Shown here one piece after another: positions 7,921 to 15,987 of a stretch of DNA of 64,000 nucleotides (positions within the stretch are counted from its first letter, which is position 1; the number at the start of each line of letters is the position of its first letter). A model generated the notes under the pieces. It was not told where the DNA came from and made no database searches. It saw nothing but the letters and a program-made list of their open reading frames with translations. The stretch is from Burkholderiales bacterium (GTDB lineage: Bacteria > Pseudomonadota > Gammaproteobacteria > Burkholderiales > SG8-41). Position numbers and translations under genes: made by a program. Where the stretch lies: contig JAUXYA010000011.1 in the NCBI GenBank assembly GCA_030684405.1, positions 310,001 to 374,000 of the forward strand, given 5' to 3'.

Positions 7921-8856
7921 ATGAAACGCCCGATTCCGGACAACCCGCAGCGCCGCACGCTGCTCAAAACAGCCGGCGCCGCTGCGCTGCTCGCTACCAT
8001 GCCTGAAGTCGTCGCCGCCCCCGTCGATCTGATCACACGCGCGATCCCGCACAGTGGCGAACGCCTGCCCGCCGTCGGGCTCGGCACCTGGCAGGTCTTC
8101 GACGTGCCGCCGGCGCGGCTCGCCGAAACCGAGTTGCCCGCAGTGATGAAACGGTTCACCGAACTCGGCGGCAAGGTCATCGATTCTTCGCCGATGTACG
8201 GCAATTCCGAAGCCGCCGTCGGTGCCCTGTCCGCCGCGCAGAAAAACCGCGCTGCGCTGTTCCTCGCCACCAAGGTCTGGACCAGCGGCCGCGAGGCAGG
8301 CATCCGCCAGATGGAGACGTCGACGAAGCTGATGCAGGCTGGCAAGACCATCGACCTGATGCAAGTGCACAATCTGCTCGACCTCAAAACCCATCTGCCG
8401 GTGCTGCGCGAGTGGAAGAAGTCCGGACGCATCCGTTACCTCGGCATCACCCACCACACCCAGGGTTCGCACGCCGAGCTGGAGCGGCTGGTCAAAACCG
8501 GTGATTTTGATTTCGTCCAAATCAATTATTCGCTGGAAGAGCCCGAGGCTGATGCCCGACTGCTGCCGGCCTGTGCCGATTCCGGCACAGCGGTGCTGAT
8601 CAACAAGCCCTTCTCCCAGGCCGGCATGTTCAGCCGTGTGCGCGGCAAGACCCTGCCGCCCTGGTGCGCTGACATCGATTGTTCGAGCTGGGCGCAGTAT
8701 TTCCTGAAATGGATCATCGGCCATTCCGCGGTGACCGCGGCGATCCCCGGCACCAAGCTGGTCCGCCACATCGAGGACAATATGGCAGCCTGCCGCGGCC
8801 GGCTGCCGGACGCGGCGATACGCAAAAAAATGGCCGCCCACTTTGCAGCGCTCTGA
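7921..8856 (+). CDS. Aldo/keto reductase with twin-arginine signal (paralogue)
   Basis: This 311-residue paralogue of the enzyme at 5200 has the same layout. A Tat leader (NPQRRTLLKTAGAAALLATM) is followed by an AKR barrel starting near ITRAIPHSGERLPAVGLGT. The tetrad is retained in KVIDSSPMYG (Asp, Tyr), FLATKVW (Lys) and LMQVHNLLD (His). The two copies share motifs along their whole length but are clearly diverged, so this is an old duplication. It ends one base before the ATG of a lipoprotein gene, indicating an operon. Redox partner and substrate are unknown. Confidence 0.88.
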   Translation: MKRPIPDNPQRRTLLKTAGAAALLATMPEVVAAPVDLITRAIPHSGERLPAVGLGTWQVFDVPPARLAETELPAVMKRFTELGGKVIDSSPMYGNSEAAVGALSAAQKNRAALFLATKVWTSGREAGIRQMETSTKLMQAGKTIDLMQVHNLLDLKTHLPVLREWKKSGRIRYLGITHHTQGSHAELERLVKTGDFDFVQINYSLEEPEADARLLPACADSGTAVLINKPFSQAGMFSRVRGKTLPPWCADIDCSSWAQYFLKWIIGHSAVTAAIPGTKLVRHIEDNMAACRGRLPDAAIRKKMAAHFAAL

Positions 8857-8857
8857 G

Positions 8858-9760
8858 ATGCACATCCGCCTGCTGCTCTGCGTACTGTTGCTGTCCTTCG
8901 CTGCCGGCTGCAGCATGGTGCGACTGGGCTACGGCCAGCTCGACACCCTCGCCGGCTGGCGCGCCCAGAGCTATTTCGATTTCGACACCGCGCAGCGCGA
9001 AAGCTTCGGCCAGCGCTTCGCGCGTCTGCATGTCTGGCACCGTAGCGAACAGTTGCCGGAGTACGCGCGCTTCCTCACTGAAACCCGCAGTCGCGCAGAA
9101 CGCGGGCTGCAGGCGAAGGACATCCTGTGGCTGATCGACGGAATCAAGGCACGTTATGGCGTCATCGCCGAGCGCGCCGCGCCCGACGCGGCGGAACTGC
9201 TGGCCGGGTTGACACCGGCGCAGGTCGATCACCTGAAACGCGAATTCGAGAAGGAAAATCGCAAGTTCCTGCGCGAGCACCGCAGCAACGAATCGGCGGA
9301 GAACCGCCGCCAGGCGCAGAACCGGCGCACGCTGAAACAGCTGCGCGACTGGGTCGGCACCTTGTCCGTCGAGCAGGAACAGCGCATCACGGAACTGATG
9401 CGCGAACAACCGCTGATAGACCGCCTGCGCCACGAAGACCGGCTACGCCGCCAAAAGGAATTTCTCGCGCTGCTCGAAATCCGCGATGGCGACCGCAAGG
9501 TCTTCGCCGCACGGCTGCGCGACTGGCTGGTGAACTGGGAACAAGGCCGCCCGCCAGCATTAACCAAAGCCTTCGAAGAGTCCTGGAAAAAACGCGCCGC
9601 CTTCTATGCTGCGGTGGACGACATGCTCACCCCAACCCAGCGCGGCCACCTGCTGCGGCGACTGCAGAACTACAGTGCGGACTTCATTGCGCTGGCTGGC
9701 GAGAGCCCGGCGGTGGCCAAAAGCGAGAAAAGCGACTGCGCTAAAATCGCCAGCTGTTGA
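8858..9760 (+). CDS. DUF6279-like lipoprotein
   Basis: This 300-residue lipoprotein has a signal peptide with lipobox FAAGC (Cys about residue 18). The mature protein is highly charged and helical, with many Arg/Glu (RFARLHVWHRSEQLPEY, LKREFEKENRKFLREHR). The pattern matches the proteobacterial family annotated DUF6279, whose members are lipoproteins of about 300 residues with a YGQLD segment near the N-terminus. The ATG at 8858 is preferred because it directly begins the signal peptide; it lies one base after the preceding stop. Function is unknown, probably envelope related. Confidence 0.78.
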   Translation: MHIRLLLCVLLLSFAAGCSMVRLGYGQLDTLAGWRAQSYFDFDTAQRESFGQRFARLHVWHRSEQLPEYARFLTETRSRAERGLQAKDILWLIDGIKARYGVIAERAAPDAAELLAGLTPAQVDHLKREFEKENRKFLREHRSNESAENRRQAQNRRTLKQLRDWVGTLSVEQEQRITELMREQPLIDRLRHEDRLRRQKEFLALLEIRDGDRKVFAARLRDWLVNWEQGRPPALTKAFEESWKKRAAFYAAVDDMLTPTQRGHLLRRLQNYSADFIALAGESPAVAKSEKSDCAKIASC

Positions 9761-9777
9761 ACAACCCGTCGACCGCA

Positions 9778-10935
9778 ATGCCCACCTATACCGGACGCAT
9801 CGACTCCAAGCTGCCGAACGTCGGCACCACCATTTTCACCGTGATGTCGCGGCTCGCCGCCGAACACAAGGCGATCAACCTGTCGCAGGGCTTTCCCGAC
9901 TTCGATTGCGCGCCGGAACTGCGGGCGCTGCTGACGAAGTACATCAACTCCGGCGTCAACCAGTACCCGCCGATGGCCGGCATCCCGGCACTGCGCGAGG
10001 CGATCGCCGAGAAAATCACAACACTCTACGGCACCCACTACGACGTCGAACATGAAATCACCGTCGTCCCCGGCGCCACATACGGCATCTACACCGCCTG
10101 CGCCGCGCTGATCCGCCCCGGCGACGAAGTGATCCTGTTCGAGCCGGCCTATGACAGCTACGCACCCGCGGTCGAGGTCCACGGCGGCGTGCCGGTCTAT
10201 GTGCAACTGCGCTACCCCGACTACAGCATCGACTGGCAGGCGGTGCAGGCCGCAATCACGCCGAAAACGAAACTGCTGATTATCAACACCCCCAACAACC
10301 CGACCGCCACCGTGCTCTCGGCCGAAGACCTGCGTCTGCTTGAAGGCCTGCTGCGCGGCACGAACATCGTCATCATCAGCGACGAGGTCTACGAACACAT
10401 CGTCTTCGACGGCCACCGGCACCAGAGCGTCGCGCGTTTTCCCGGACTCGCCGAACGCAGCTTCGTCGTGTCCTCCTTCGGCAAGACCTACAGCGTCACC
10501 GGCTGGAAAACCGGCTATGTCGCCGCGCCGAAGGAACTGATGACCGAATTCCGCAAGGTCCACCAGTTCAACGCCTTCGTCGCCAACGGCCCGCTGCAGT
10601 ACGCCTTCGCCGATTACATGAAGAACAAGGACGCCTACCTCGATCTCGCGGCGTTCTACCAGAAGAAACGCGACTTCTTCCTGGAAGGTTTGAAAGGCTC
10701 GCGCTTCAAACCCCTGCCCTCGCGCGGCACCTTTTTCCAGAACCTCGCCTACGACGCGATCAGTGACGAGAAGGACACCGACCTCGCGGTACGGCTGACG
10801 AAAGAGAAAGGCATCGCCTCGATTCCGGTGTCGGTGTTCTATCGCCAGCCACCTGAGCATCGCGTGCTGCGTTTCTGCTTTGCCAAATCGGAGGCGACGC
10901 TGGCCAAGGGGGCGGAAATCCTCAGCCAGCTTTGA
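9778..10935 (+). CDS. PLP-dependent aminotransferase (methionine aminotransferase type)
   Basis: This 385-residue class I/II aminotransferase has the N-terminus SKLPNVGTTIFTVMSRLA, then INLSQGFPDF and NQYPPMAGIPALREAIA, features of the YbdL / kynurenine-oxoglutarate aminotransferase group. The PLP-binding lysine lies in SSFGKTYSVTGWKTGY, and NTPNNPTATVL supplies the conserved Asn. The ATG at 9778 is used; an upstream TTG would overlap the previous stop region. It probably transfers the amino group of methionine or aromatic amino acids to a 2-oxo acid, for example in methionine salvage. The specific substrate is inferred from family only. Confidence 0.88.
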   Translation: MPTYTGRIDSKLPNVGTTIFTVMSRLAAEHKAINLSQGFPDFDCAPELRALLTKYINSGVNQYPPMAGIPALREAIAEKITTLYGTHYDVEHEITVVPGATYGIYTACAALIRPGDEVILFEPAYDSYAPAVEVHGGVPVYVQLRYPDYSIDWQAVQAAITPKTKLLIINTPNNPTATVLSAEDLRLLEGLLRGTNIVIISDEVYEHIVFDGHRHQSVARFPGLAERSFVVSSFGKTYSVTGWKTGYVAAPKELMTEFRKVHQFNAFVANGPLQYAFADYMKNKDAYLDLAAFYQKKRDFFLEGLKGSRFKPLPSRGTFFQNLAYDAISDEKDTDLAVRLTKEKGIASIPVSVFYRQPPEHRVLRFCFAKSEATLAKGAEILSQL

Positions 10936-11279
10936 TTAAAAATATCAATAAAAACAAATACTTAAAATCTATCTGCCGGGGAAAGCCCGTGGATTCAACG
11001 ACGCCGGCGACCAAGACTGCTTGGGAGAGCGCTGCGCCGGGACATGTTAAGGTTTCGTCGAATACATTCAGCGCGCTACCGTCGCGACATAAGCACATAT
11101 CAGCAATCGCTTGAATTGCCGGTTTTGCCGAAATTTAATACTGTATGCAGCCTTACAGGACTCAGCTCAAGCCGATGATAACGAACGGTTTTTCTTGTGA
11201 AATTGTCGGCAAGTTAGGGAGACAGGGTTGCAGGTTATCCGGCAAACCTGTCGCCCCAAATTAAAGTTAGAAGTCAAAG
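10936..11279. other. Gap without a recognised gene
   Basis: The first 40 bases after the aminotransferase stop are very AT-rich and contain AAACAAATACTTA (10952-10964), a motif that recurs in three other gaps. The remainder is ordinary GC-rich sequence. Short open frames here have no signal of being genes. Confidence 0.5.
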
Positions 11280-11486
11280 ATGTTGAATATGGATGCCGTA
11301 ACGATTGGTCTACGCTTTCTCTTTGGTGCCGTTGTCGGCGGAATTCTCGTCGCATTTCTCGCCATCTGGGGTTTGGTGCCGCTGTGGCTCGGAGTCGCGA
11401 TGCCGCTCATATCAGGGTTGCTTGCCGTATTTTTCGGCGATCGGTTTCTGGTCGGCTTTATGCGCGTGTTTCGGTGGCTTCAATGA
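11280..11486 (+). CDS. Small two-helix membrane protein, unknown
   Basis: This 68-residue open frame is almost entirely hydrophobic, with two predicted membrane helices (about residues 9-29 and 31-52) and a short cationic C-terminus (FMRVFRWLQ). The composition is convincing for a small inner-membrane protein, but no family is recognised and the upstream ribosome site is weak. It lies alone between the aminotransferase gene and a toxin-antitoxin pair. Confidence 0.45.
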   Translation: MLNMDAVTIGLRFLFGAVVGGILVAFLAIWGLVPLWLGVAMPLISGLLAVFFGDRFLVGFMRVFRWLQ

Positions 11487-11650
11487 AGCACTGCACCAAG
11501 ATTTCTAACTTCAGGTCGAACGGTCGGGCCGCGAGCGTCGTGGCTAATCAACTATCCGTGCTGGCCCGCCGTTCACCAACACGTAAGTAGCGAAGAGGAT
11601 TGCGGGATCCGCAGTGTCCGTGTCCCCATAATCCCCCGCCCAATAGTCCG

Positions 11651-11681
11651 TCATTGACGGAATACGTCAATGACGTATAAT
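11651..11681 (+). promoter_or_regulatory. Promoter with embedded palindromic operator for the toxin-antitoxin operon
   Basis: A near-consensus sigma-70 promoter is visible: TTGACG at 11654-11659, a 16-base spacer and TATAAT at 11676-11681. A perfect inverted repeat, TCATTGACG then CGTCAATGA with five bases between (11651-11673), covers the -35 box and spacer. A repressor bound there would block RNA polymerase. The toxin ATG at 11687 starts only five bases after the -10 box, so the transcript is predicted to be nearly leaderless. Confidence 0.8.
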
Positions 11682-11686
11682 CCGGC

Positions 11687-12004
11687 ATGCTCACGTTCAT
11701 CCAGACCAAGCTGTTCACGCGATTATTCAGCGAGCGCTATTCGGATGACGATCTGGCGGAACTGGAGCGACACCTGGCCGCTAATCCGGAAGCCGGTGAC
11801 CTGGTGGTGGGTTCAGGCGGTGTCCGGAAAATGCGCTGGGGTGCGCCTGGGCGTGGCAAACGCGGCGGTGTGCGCATCATTTATTACCTGAAGCTGCGCC
11901 GGGAACAGGTTTGGCTGCTCACCCTGTATGCCAAGAACCAGACAGACTCGATACCGGGACACGTCCTCAGACAGATCAAGGAAGAGATCGATGCCGAAAG
12001 CTAA
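11687..12004 (+). CDS. RelE/HigB-family toxin
   Basis: This 105-residue protein resembles RelE/HigB-superfamily ribosome-dependent mRNA interferases (COG4737 type). The core shows DLVVGSGGVRKMRW, then GKRGGVRIIYYL and VWLLTLYAKNQ, the arrangement of strands and basic residues usual in these toxins. The toxin comes first and the antitoxin second, as in higBA-type loci, with a 14-base overlap. A strong promoter with a palindromic operator lies just upstream, so autoregulation by the toxin-antitoxin complex is likely. The locus sits alone between chromosomal genes, as such modules often do. Confidence 0.87.
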   Translation: MLTFIQTKLFTRLFSERYSDDDLAELERHLAANPEAGDLVVGSGGVRKMRWGAPGRGKRGGVRIIYYLKLRREQVWLLTLYAKNQTDSIPGHVLRQIKEEIDAES

Positions 12005-12263
12005 ACGCAATATCGGGCTGGAAATCCTCGAAGGCATCCGCGAGATCAAGCGCGGCGAACACGGACGAGTGCGCACCCTGCCCTCGGTATCCAGCATCCG
12101 CGAGAAAACCGGACTGTCTCAGTCGCGCTTCGCCGAGCTGCTCGGTGTATCCGTGCGCACCCTTCAAGAATGGGAGCAAGGCCGCCGGGCACCTTCCGGC
12201 GCGGCAAAAACCCTGCTGATGATCGCCGACAAGGACCCGCGAGCACTGCTGGCGGTGGCCTGA
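11991..12263 (+). CDS. HTH (Xre-family) antitoxin
   Basis: This 90-residue protein is the partner antitoxin and probable repressor of the upstream toxin gene. The N-terminal 30 residues (IGLEILEGIREIKRGEHG) are a helical segment that likely neutralises the toxin. The C-terminal part, about residues 38-80, is a lambda-repressor-type helix-turn-helix (TGLSQSRFAELLGVSVRTLQ, then EWEQGRRAPSGAA). The ATG at 11991 is preferred since it matches the family's usual N-terminus (MPKAKRN) and overlaps the toxin end. It presumably binds the palindrome at 11651-11673. Confidence 0.87.
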   Translation: MPKAKRNIGLEILEGIREIKRGEHGRVRTLPSVSSIREKTGLSQSRFAELLGVSVRTLQEWEQGRRAPSGAAKTLLMIADKDPRALLAVA

Positions 12264-12303
12264 AAATTTTCCGGCCTGCGACAACCGCAGTTCAGGAGCA
12301 AGC

Positions 12304-12453
12304 ATGCCTCCGACAATGAAGCCGCTCAATAACGCCGAATTACGCAGGTTCGAGGCCAGACGCGACTTGGCTGCGGAATTGCTGGAATCCATCCGACAAA
12401 TGAAGGCGGGAAAAATCCGGACTGTACTGATACCCGCTGTCGCAAAACGTTGA
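12304..12453 (+). pseudogene. Antitoxin-like N-terminal fragment, 49 residues
   Basis: A short open frame begins with ATG 41 bases after the antitoxin stop. Its middle, LAAELLESIRQMKAGKIRTV, aligns with GLEILEGIREIKRGEHGRVR of the adjacent antitoxin, including the spacing of E, L, I and K residues. The helix-turn-helix part is missing because the frame ends soon after. It is most likely the remains of a duplicated antitoxin. A functional mini-antitoxin lacking the DNA-binding part is a less likely alternative. Confidence 0.5.
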
Positions 12454-12486
12454 ACGCCACAGGGCGGATCAGCTGCGCCAGCGGCG

Positions 12487-13800
12487 TCACCCGCCGGCCG
12501 TCACCGCCACATAAACGTGGATGATCGCGACACAGATCGCCGTCACCTTCATGCTGAACGCCCGGTTCAGCTTCAGCAATTCCCCGAAGGGCAAACCGTA
12601 ACGCCCCGCCATCGCCAGCATCGTGTTCGACATCGGGCAGGCGGTCAGTCCGACGCCCCAGCTCATCAGGAACACCATCGCCAGCAAGGTCTGGTCGGGC
12701 TGCAGCGGCATCACCCAGGGGCCGAGCACCGATACCAGGATGATCGGATGCAGGCCCAGCCAGGCGGCGACATTCATGACCACCAGCACCAGGCTGGCCT
12801 CGAGGGCGCCGAACTTCGAAAACGGCAGGCCGAGCTCGAGCACGTCGATGGCGCCGTTCATGCCGGCCGAGAGGATGCCGGCGGCGAGGAACAATGTCAG
12901 TTCGCCGTTCATTGCCGGCAACCGCGCGCGGCCGTGGCGTAGCAGAATCTCGCCGGTGCGTCTTCCGCTGCGCACCAGCAACGTGAGCACGGTAACAAGG
13001 AAGGACATCGCCGCGATCACCGCCAGCACCGACCACTGCGGCCGCCATTCGTGGATCGCCAGCACGCTGACCGCCAGCACCGCCGGCACCCACAGCGCTT
13101 CGAGGTGCAGCGGATAACCGGTAAAGTCGCGGGCACGGCCATATTTCTCTGAGGTCAGCGTCAGCCAGGTGACGGTCATGCCGGCCGCAGCGACCGGCAG
13201 GCCCCAGAAGATCAGCTGGGTCAGGCTGGCACCGGGCGCTGCGGTCAGCGCCGCCGCCATCGCGCCGTAGAACGGCGACCAGGCCGCGCCGACGATGAAG
13301 GCCTGCGACAGACCCATCGCCTGCTCCATGGTCAGCTTGGTGCGGCTGCTGAGGCGGTCGGCAAAAATCGCCACCGCGGAAAAATTGATCACCGCGCCGA
13401 AAAGATGCACGCCGAGCATGGTCCGGAACAGCGCCCCCCGCCCCTGCTGCAACGGCTCGTTCGCCTTCTCGCGGCCCATCGCAATCAGTTGCAGAAAGGA
13501 CACCGCGATCAGCATGCCGGCCAGCGGCACGTTCTGGGTCAGCGCAATCTCGATCAGCCCGCTACCACCATAGGCCATGCTCCAGCCGATGCCCAGCGCG
13601 CCGAGGCCGGCGAGTGCCAGCACCATTTTCAATTGGTGGCCCGGCAGTTTCGGCAACAGCAACAGGCAGGCGGCCCAGGCGATGATGCCGGTGATCCACA
13701 AGGGATAAGCGGGCAGCCAGACGGCTGCGATCACCAGCACGACGACGGCGAAATAGAGCCAGGCGGCGAGGGTGTCGCGGGCTGCGGTGTGGGAATTCAA
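12487..13800 (-). CDS. Polytopic membrane protein, probable transporter
   Basis: This 437-residue protein has about eleven or twelve hydrophobic segments and a short charged N-terminus. It has no signal peptide and no nucleotide-binding motif. Mid-protein it has GVHLFGAVINFSAVAIFADR, and near the C-terminus the segment GVGLTACPMSNTMLAMAGR, both suggestive of re-entrant or substrate-lining regions as in ion-transporter superfamily carriers. I do not recognise the exact family. It is flanked by the toxin-antitoxin remnant and a palindromic repeat, with no obvious operon partner. Confidence 0.7.
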   Translation of the reverse strand: MNSHTAARDTLAAWLYFAVVVLVIAAVWLPAYPLWITGIIAWAACLLLLPKLPGHQLKMVLALAGLGALGIGWSMAYGGSGLIEIALTQNVPLAGMLIAVSFLQLIAMGREKANEPLQQGRGALFRTMLGVHLFGAVINFSAVAIFADRLSSRTKLTMEQAMGLSQAFIVGAAWSPFYGAMAAALTAAPGASLTQLIFWGLPVAAAGMTVTWLTLTSEKYGRARDFTGYPLHLEALWVPAVLAVSVLAIHEWRPQWSVLAVIAAMSFLVTVLTLLVRSGRRTGEILLRHGRARLPAMNGELTLFLAAGILSAGMNGAIDVLELGLPFSKFGALEASLVLVVMNVAAWLGLHPIILVSVLGPWVMPLQPDQTLLAMVFLMSWGVGLTACPMSNTMLAMAGRYGLPFGELLKLNRAFSMKVTAICVAIIHVYVAVTAGG

Positions 13801-13881
13801 CTACGGAAGGCCCAATGGCTCGTCATGCCAGACGCGCAACGCACGAGCCGGAATCCAAGACACGCCACTCAAAGTCACTGG

Positions 13882-13901
13882 ATTCCGGCGTTCGCCGGAA
13901 T
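13882..13901. repeat. Short palindromic intergenic repeat (ATTCCGGCGTTCGCCGGAAT)
   Basis: A perfect 9-base stem with a 2-base loop lies between the stops of neighbouring genes. A related half (GAGCCGGAATCC) occurs about 35 bases upstream. This sequence type is a familiar dispersed intergenic palindrome in beta- and gammaproteobacteria. It may serve as a transcription terminator or mRNA stabiliser for the SDR gene that ends at 13950. Confidence 0.65.
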
Positions 13902-13949
13902 GACGACGAAGGAAAGTCAGGGGTGATCGATAAGGACCACCCCCGGACA

Positions 13950-14723
13950 TCACAACACGCCGGACAATCCGCCGTCGACGTTGATGCAGCAACCGGTGAC
14001 ATAACTCGCAGCATCGGAGGCAAGGAAAGCAACCACGTTGGCGACTTCGGCCGATTCGCCCATGCGCTTCATCGGCACGGACTTGCCGGTATCTGCGTAA
14101 TGCTGTTCGACCGTCTTGTTGTTGCGCGCGGCGCCGCGTTCCTGCTGCTTCGACTTGATCTTGCCCACCGCAACGACGTTGACCAGAATGTTGTCGGCTG
14201 CCAGTTCCTTGGACAGGCCCTTGGACAAGGCCAGGCCCGCGGCGCGGCTGACAGTGGTCGGGAACATCGCGGCACCGGGCTGCTTGGCGCCGACCATGTT
14301 GAGGCTGATGATGCGGCCACCGCCGACCTTCTTCATGTGCGGAATTGCCGCACGCGCGGTACGCACCTGCGCCATCACCTTGATTTCAATGTCGAGGTCC
14401 CAGAAGTTGTCCTCGACCTTGTCGAAAGCCATCTGGCCCGAGCCGCCGGCGTTGTTGACGACGATGTCGAGGCGGCCGAAATGTTTCGCGGTGTCGTCGA
14501 TGAAACGCTCCATGTCGCCTTCCTTGGACGCATCGGCAACAATGCCCAGCACATCGCCGCCCTGCTTCTTCAGTTCGGAGGCAAACGCGTCGATCAGTTC
14601 CTTGCGGCGCGCGCAGAACGCGACTTTCGCGCCCTCGGCGACCAGGCGCCGCACGACGGACTCGCCGATGCCTTCGGTGCCGCCGGTGACGGCGGCGACT
14701 TTGCCTTTCAATCCAAGTTCCAT
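13950..14723 (-). CDS. SDR-family protein with altered catalytic residues
   Basis: This 257-residue short-chain dehydrogenase-fold protein has the cofactor motif VTGGTEGIG and the NNAG motif (DIVVNNAGGSG). The ATG at 14723 follows a GGAAAGGA ribosome site and matches the family N-terminus (MELGLKGKVAAVTGG). The active site departs from the family. Where YxxxK is expected there is TTVSR (in MFPTTVSRAAGLALSKGL), and the catalytic Ser region reads RIISLNMVG in place of the usual ISS. It may therefore bind cofactor without standard dehydrogenase chemistry, or use other residues. The flanking D-2-hydroxyacid dehydrogenase is divergent. Confidence 0.85.
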   Translation of the reverse strand: MELGLKGKVAAVTGGTEGIGESVVRRLVAEGAKVAFCARRKELIDAFASELKKQGGDVLGIVADASKEGDMERFIDDTAKHFGRLDIVVNNAGGSGQMAFDKVEDNFWDLDIEIKVMAQVRTARAAIPHMKKVGGGRIISLNMVGAKQPGAAMFPTTVSRAAGLALSKGLSKELAADNILVNVVAVGKIKSKQQERGAARNNKTVEQHYADTGKSVPMKRMGESAEVANVVAFLASDAASYVTGCCINVDGGLSGVL

Positions 14724-14841
14724 GATGTGAATCCTTTCCGTGCTTCTGCAGCGGTTTTGCGGGAGGCGCGATTGTGACACATCCATGCCGCGGCGGATGG
14801 CGTCTGGCCCGCGCAGCCCAGTCGCGGTAGACTCGCAGCCC

Positions 14842-15819
14842 ATGATCATCGCCATCCCTGACGACTACCACAATCTGGTCCACACTCTCGACTGCATGAA
14901 GCTGCTCGAAGGGCAGGAAGTGCGCATCTTCCGTGACGTGGCGCCACCCGAAACCACGCTGATCGCGAATCTGCGCGACGCCGACATCATCGTGCCGATC
15001 CGTGAGCGCACACGTTTCGCACGCGGCATCATCGAACAGCTGCCAAAGCTGAAAATGTTCAGCCAGACCGGCCGCAGCTTCCACCACATCGATGTCGATG
15101 CCTGCAACGACCATGGCATCGCGATTCTGTCCGGCGGACACCCCTCGCCCTACACCGTGGCGGAGCACACCTGGGCGCTGATCATGGCGAGCTGGCGCGA
15201 TGTCGCACGCGAATGCGACGACATGCGCCAGGGTATCTGGCGCTCGCGCTTCAACACCGGCCTGCACGGCAAGACGTTGGCGATCCTCGGACTGGGCACC
15301 ATCGGTGGGCTGATCGCGCAGACCGGCGCCAGCTTCGGCATGCGCGTGCTGGTGTGGGGCCGCGAGAATTCGCTCAACGCCGCAAAAGCTGCAGGCTACG
15401 ACGTCGCCGCGAGCCAGGACGACCTGTTCGCGCAGGCCGACGTGCTGGTGATCATGGCCAGGCTGTCAAAGGACACGCGTGGCCTGGTTAAGGCGGCGCA
15501 CCTCGCGTTGATGAAACCCGCTGCGCTGCTGATTAACACAGCACGCGCCGAACTGATCGAAGCGGGCGCACTCGTTGCCGCGCTGAAAGCCGGACGGCCT
15601 GGCATGGCAGCCACGGATGTCTACGAAAACGAGCCGGTGCAGCACGGCGACCATCCGTTGCTGAAACTCGATAACGCACTGTGCAGCAATCACAGCGCCT
15701 GGCTGGAGAAAGGCACCTACGAGGCGTACTTCGGCGAAGCCTTTGCCAATGCAGCGGCCTTCGCCGCCGGCAAACCGCTGAAATTCGCCAATTCACCAAA
15801 AACAAATAAAAACAGATAG
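14842..15819 (+). CDS. D-2-hydroxyacid dehydrogenase family protein
   Basis: This 325-residue NAD-dependent oxidoreductase is of the D-isomer-specific 2-hydroxyacid dehydrogenase family. The nucleotide-binding motif GLGTIGGLIAQTGASFGMRV lies at about residues 151-170. The catalytic Arg is in LINTARAELIE, Glu in TDVYENEP and His in SNHSAWLE. It interconverts a 2-oxo acid and the D-2-hydroxy acid; the substrate is unknown. The ATG at 14842 is chosen because it begins the first beta strand (MIIAIPDDYHN). A strong terminator follows at 15908. The neighbouring SDR gene is divergent. Confidence 0.9.
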   Translation: MIIAIPDDYHNLVHTLDCMKLLEGQEVRIFRDVAPPETTLIANLRDADIIVPIRERTRFARGIIEQLPKLKMFSQTGRSFHHIDVDACNDHGIAILSGGHPSPYTVAEHTWALIMASWRDVARECDDMRQGIWRSRFNTGLHGKTLAILGLGTIGGLIAQTGASFGMRVLVWGRENSLNAAKAAGYDVAASQDDLFAQADVLVIMARLSKDTRGLVKAAHLALMKPAALLINTARAELIEAGALVAALKAGRPGMAATDVYENEPVQHGDHPLLKLDNALCSNHSAWLEKGTYEAYFGEAFANAAAFAAGKPLKFANSPKTNKNR

Positions 15820-15907
15820 TTACCGAGGCTTATACCAAAGCGGCGCAGCGCCTGAAGCGCCGGCGGCCTTGGCTTAAAGCGCCGATCAGGGTATAAAGAC
15901 ATTAACC

Positions 15908-15937
15908 ACCGCGGCCCGCAAGGGCCGCGGTTTTTTT
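15908..15937 (+). terminator. Rho-independent terminator
   Basis: A perfect 10-base stem, ACCGCGGCCC with GGGCCGCGGT, around a GCAA loop is followed by a run of seven T. It lies about 90 bases after the D-2-hydroxyacid dehydrogenase stop and before rnk, so it ends the former transcript. Confidence 0.92.
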
Positions 15938-15987
15938 CTGGCGGCCGTGGCCGCCAGTTTCTTTTATTGAGCCCAATGAGAACTGCC

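Noticed and set aside
10932-11114. A 60-residue protein after the aminotransferase
   Set aside because: It starts in AT-rich intergenic DNA, overlaps the previous stop and has no family features.
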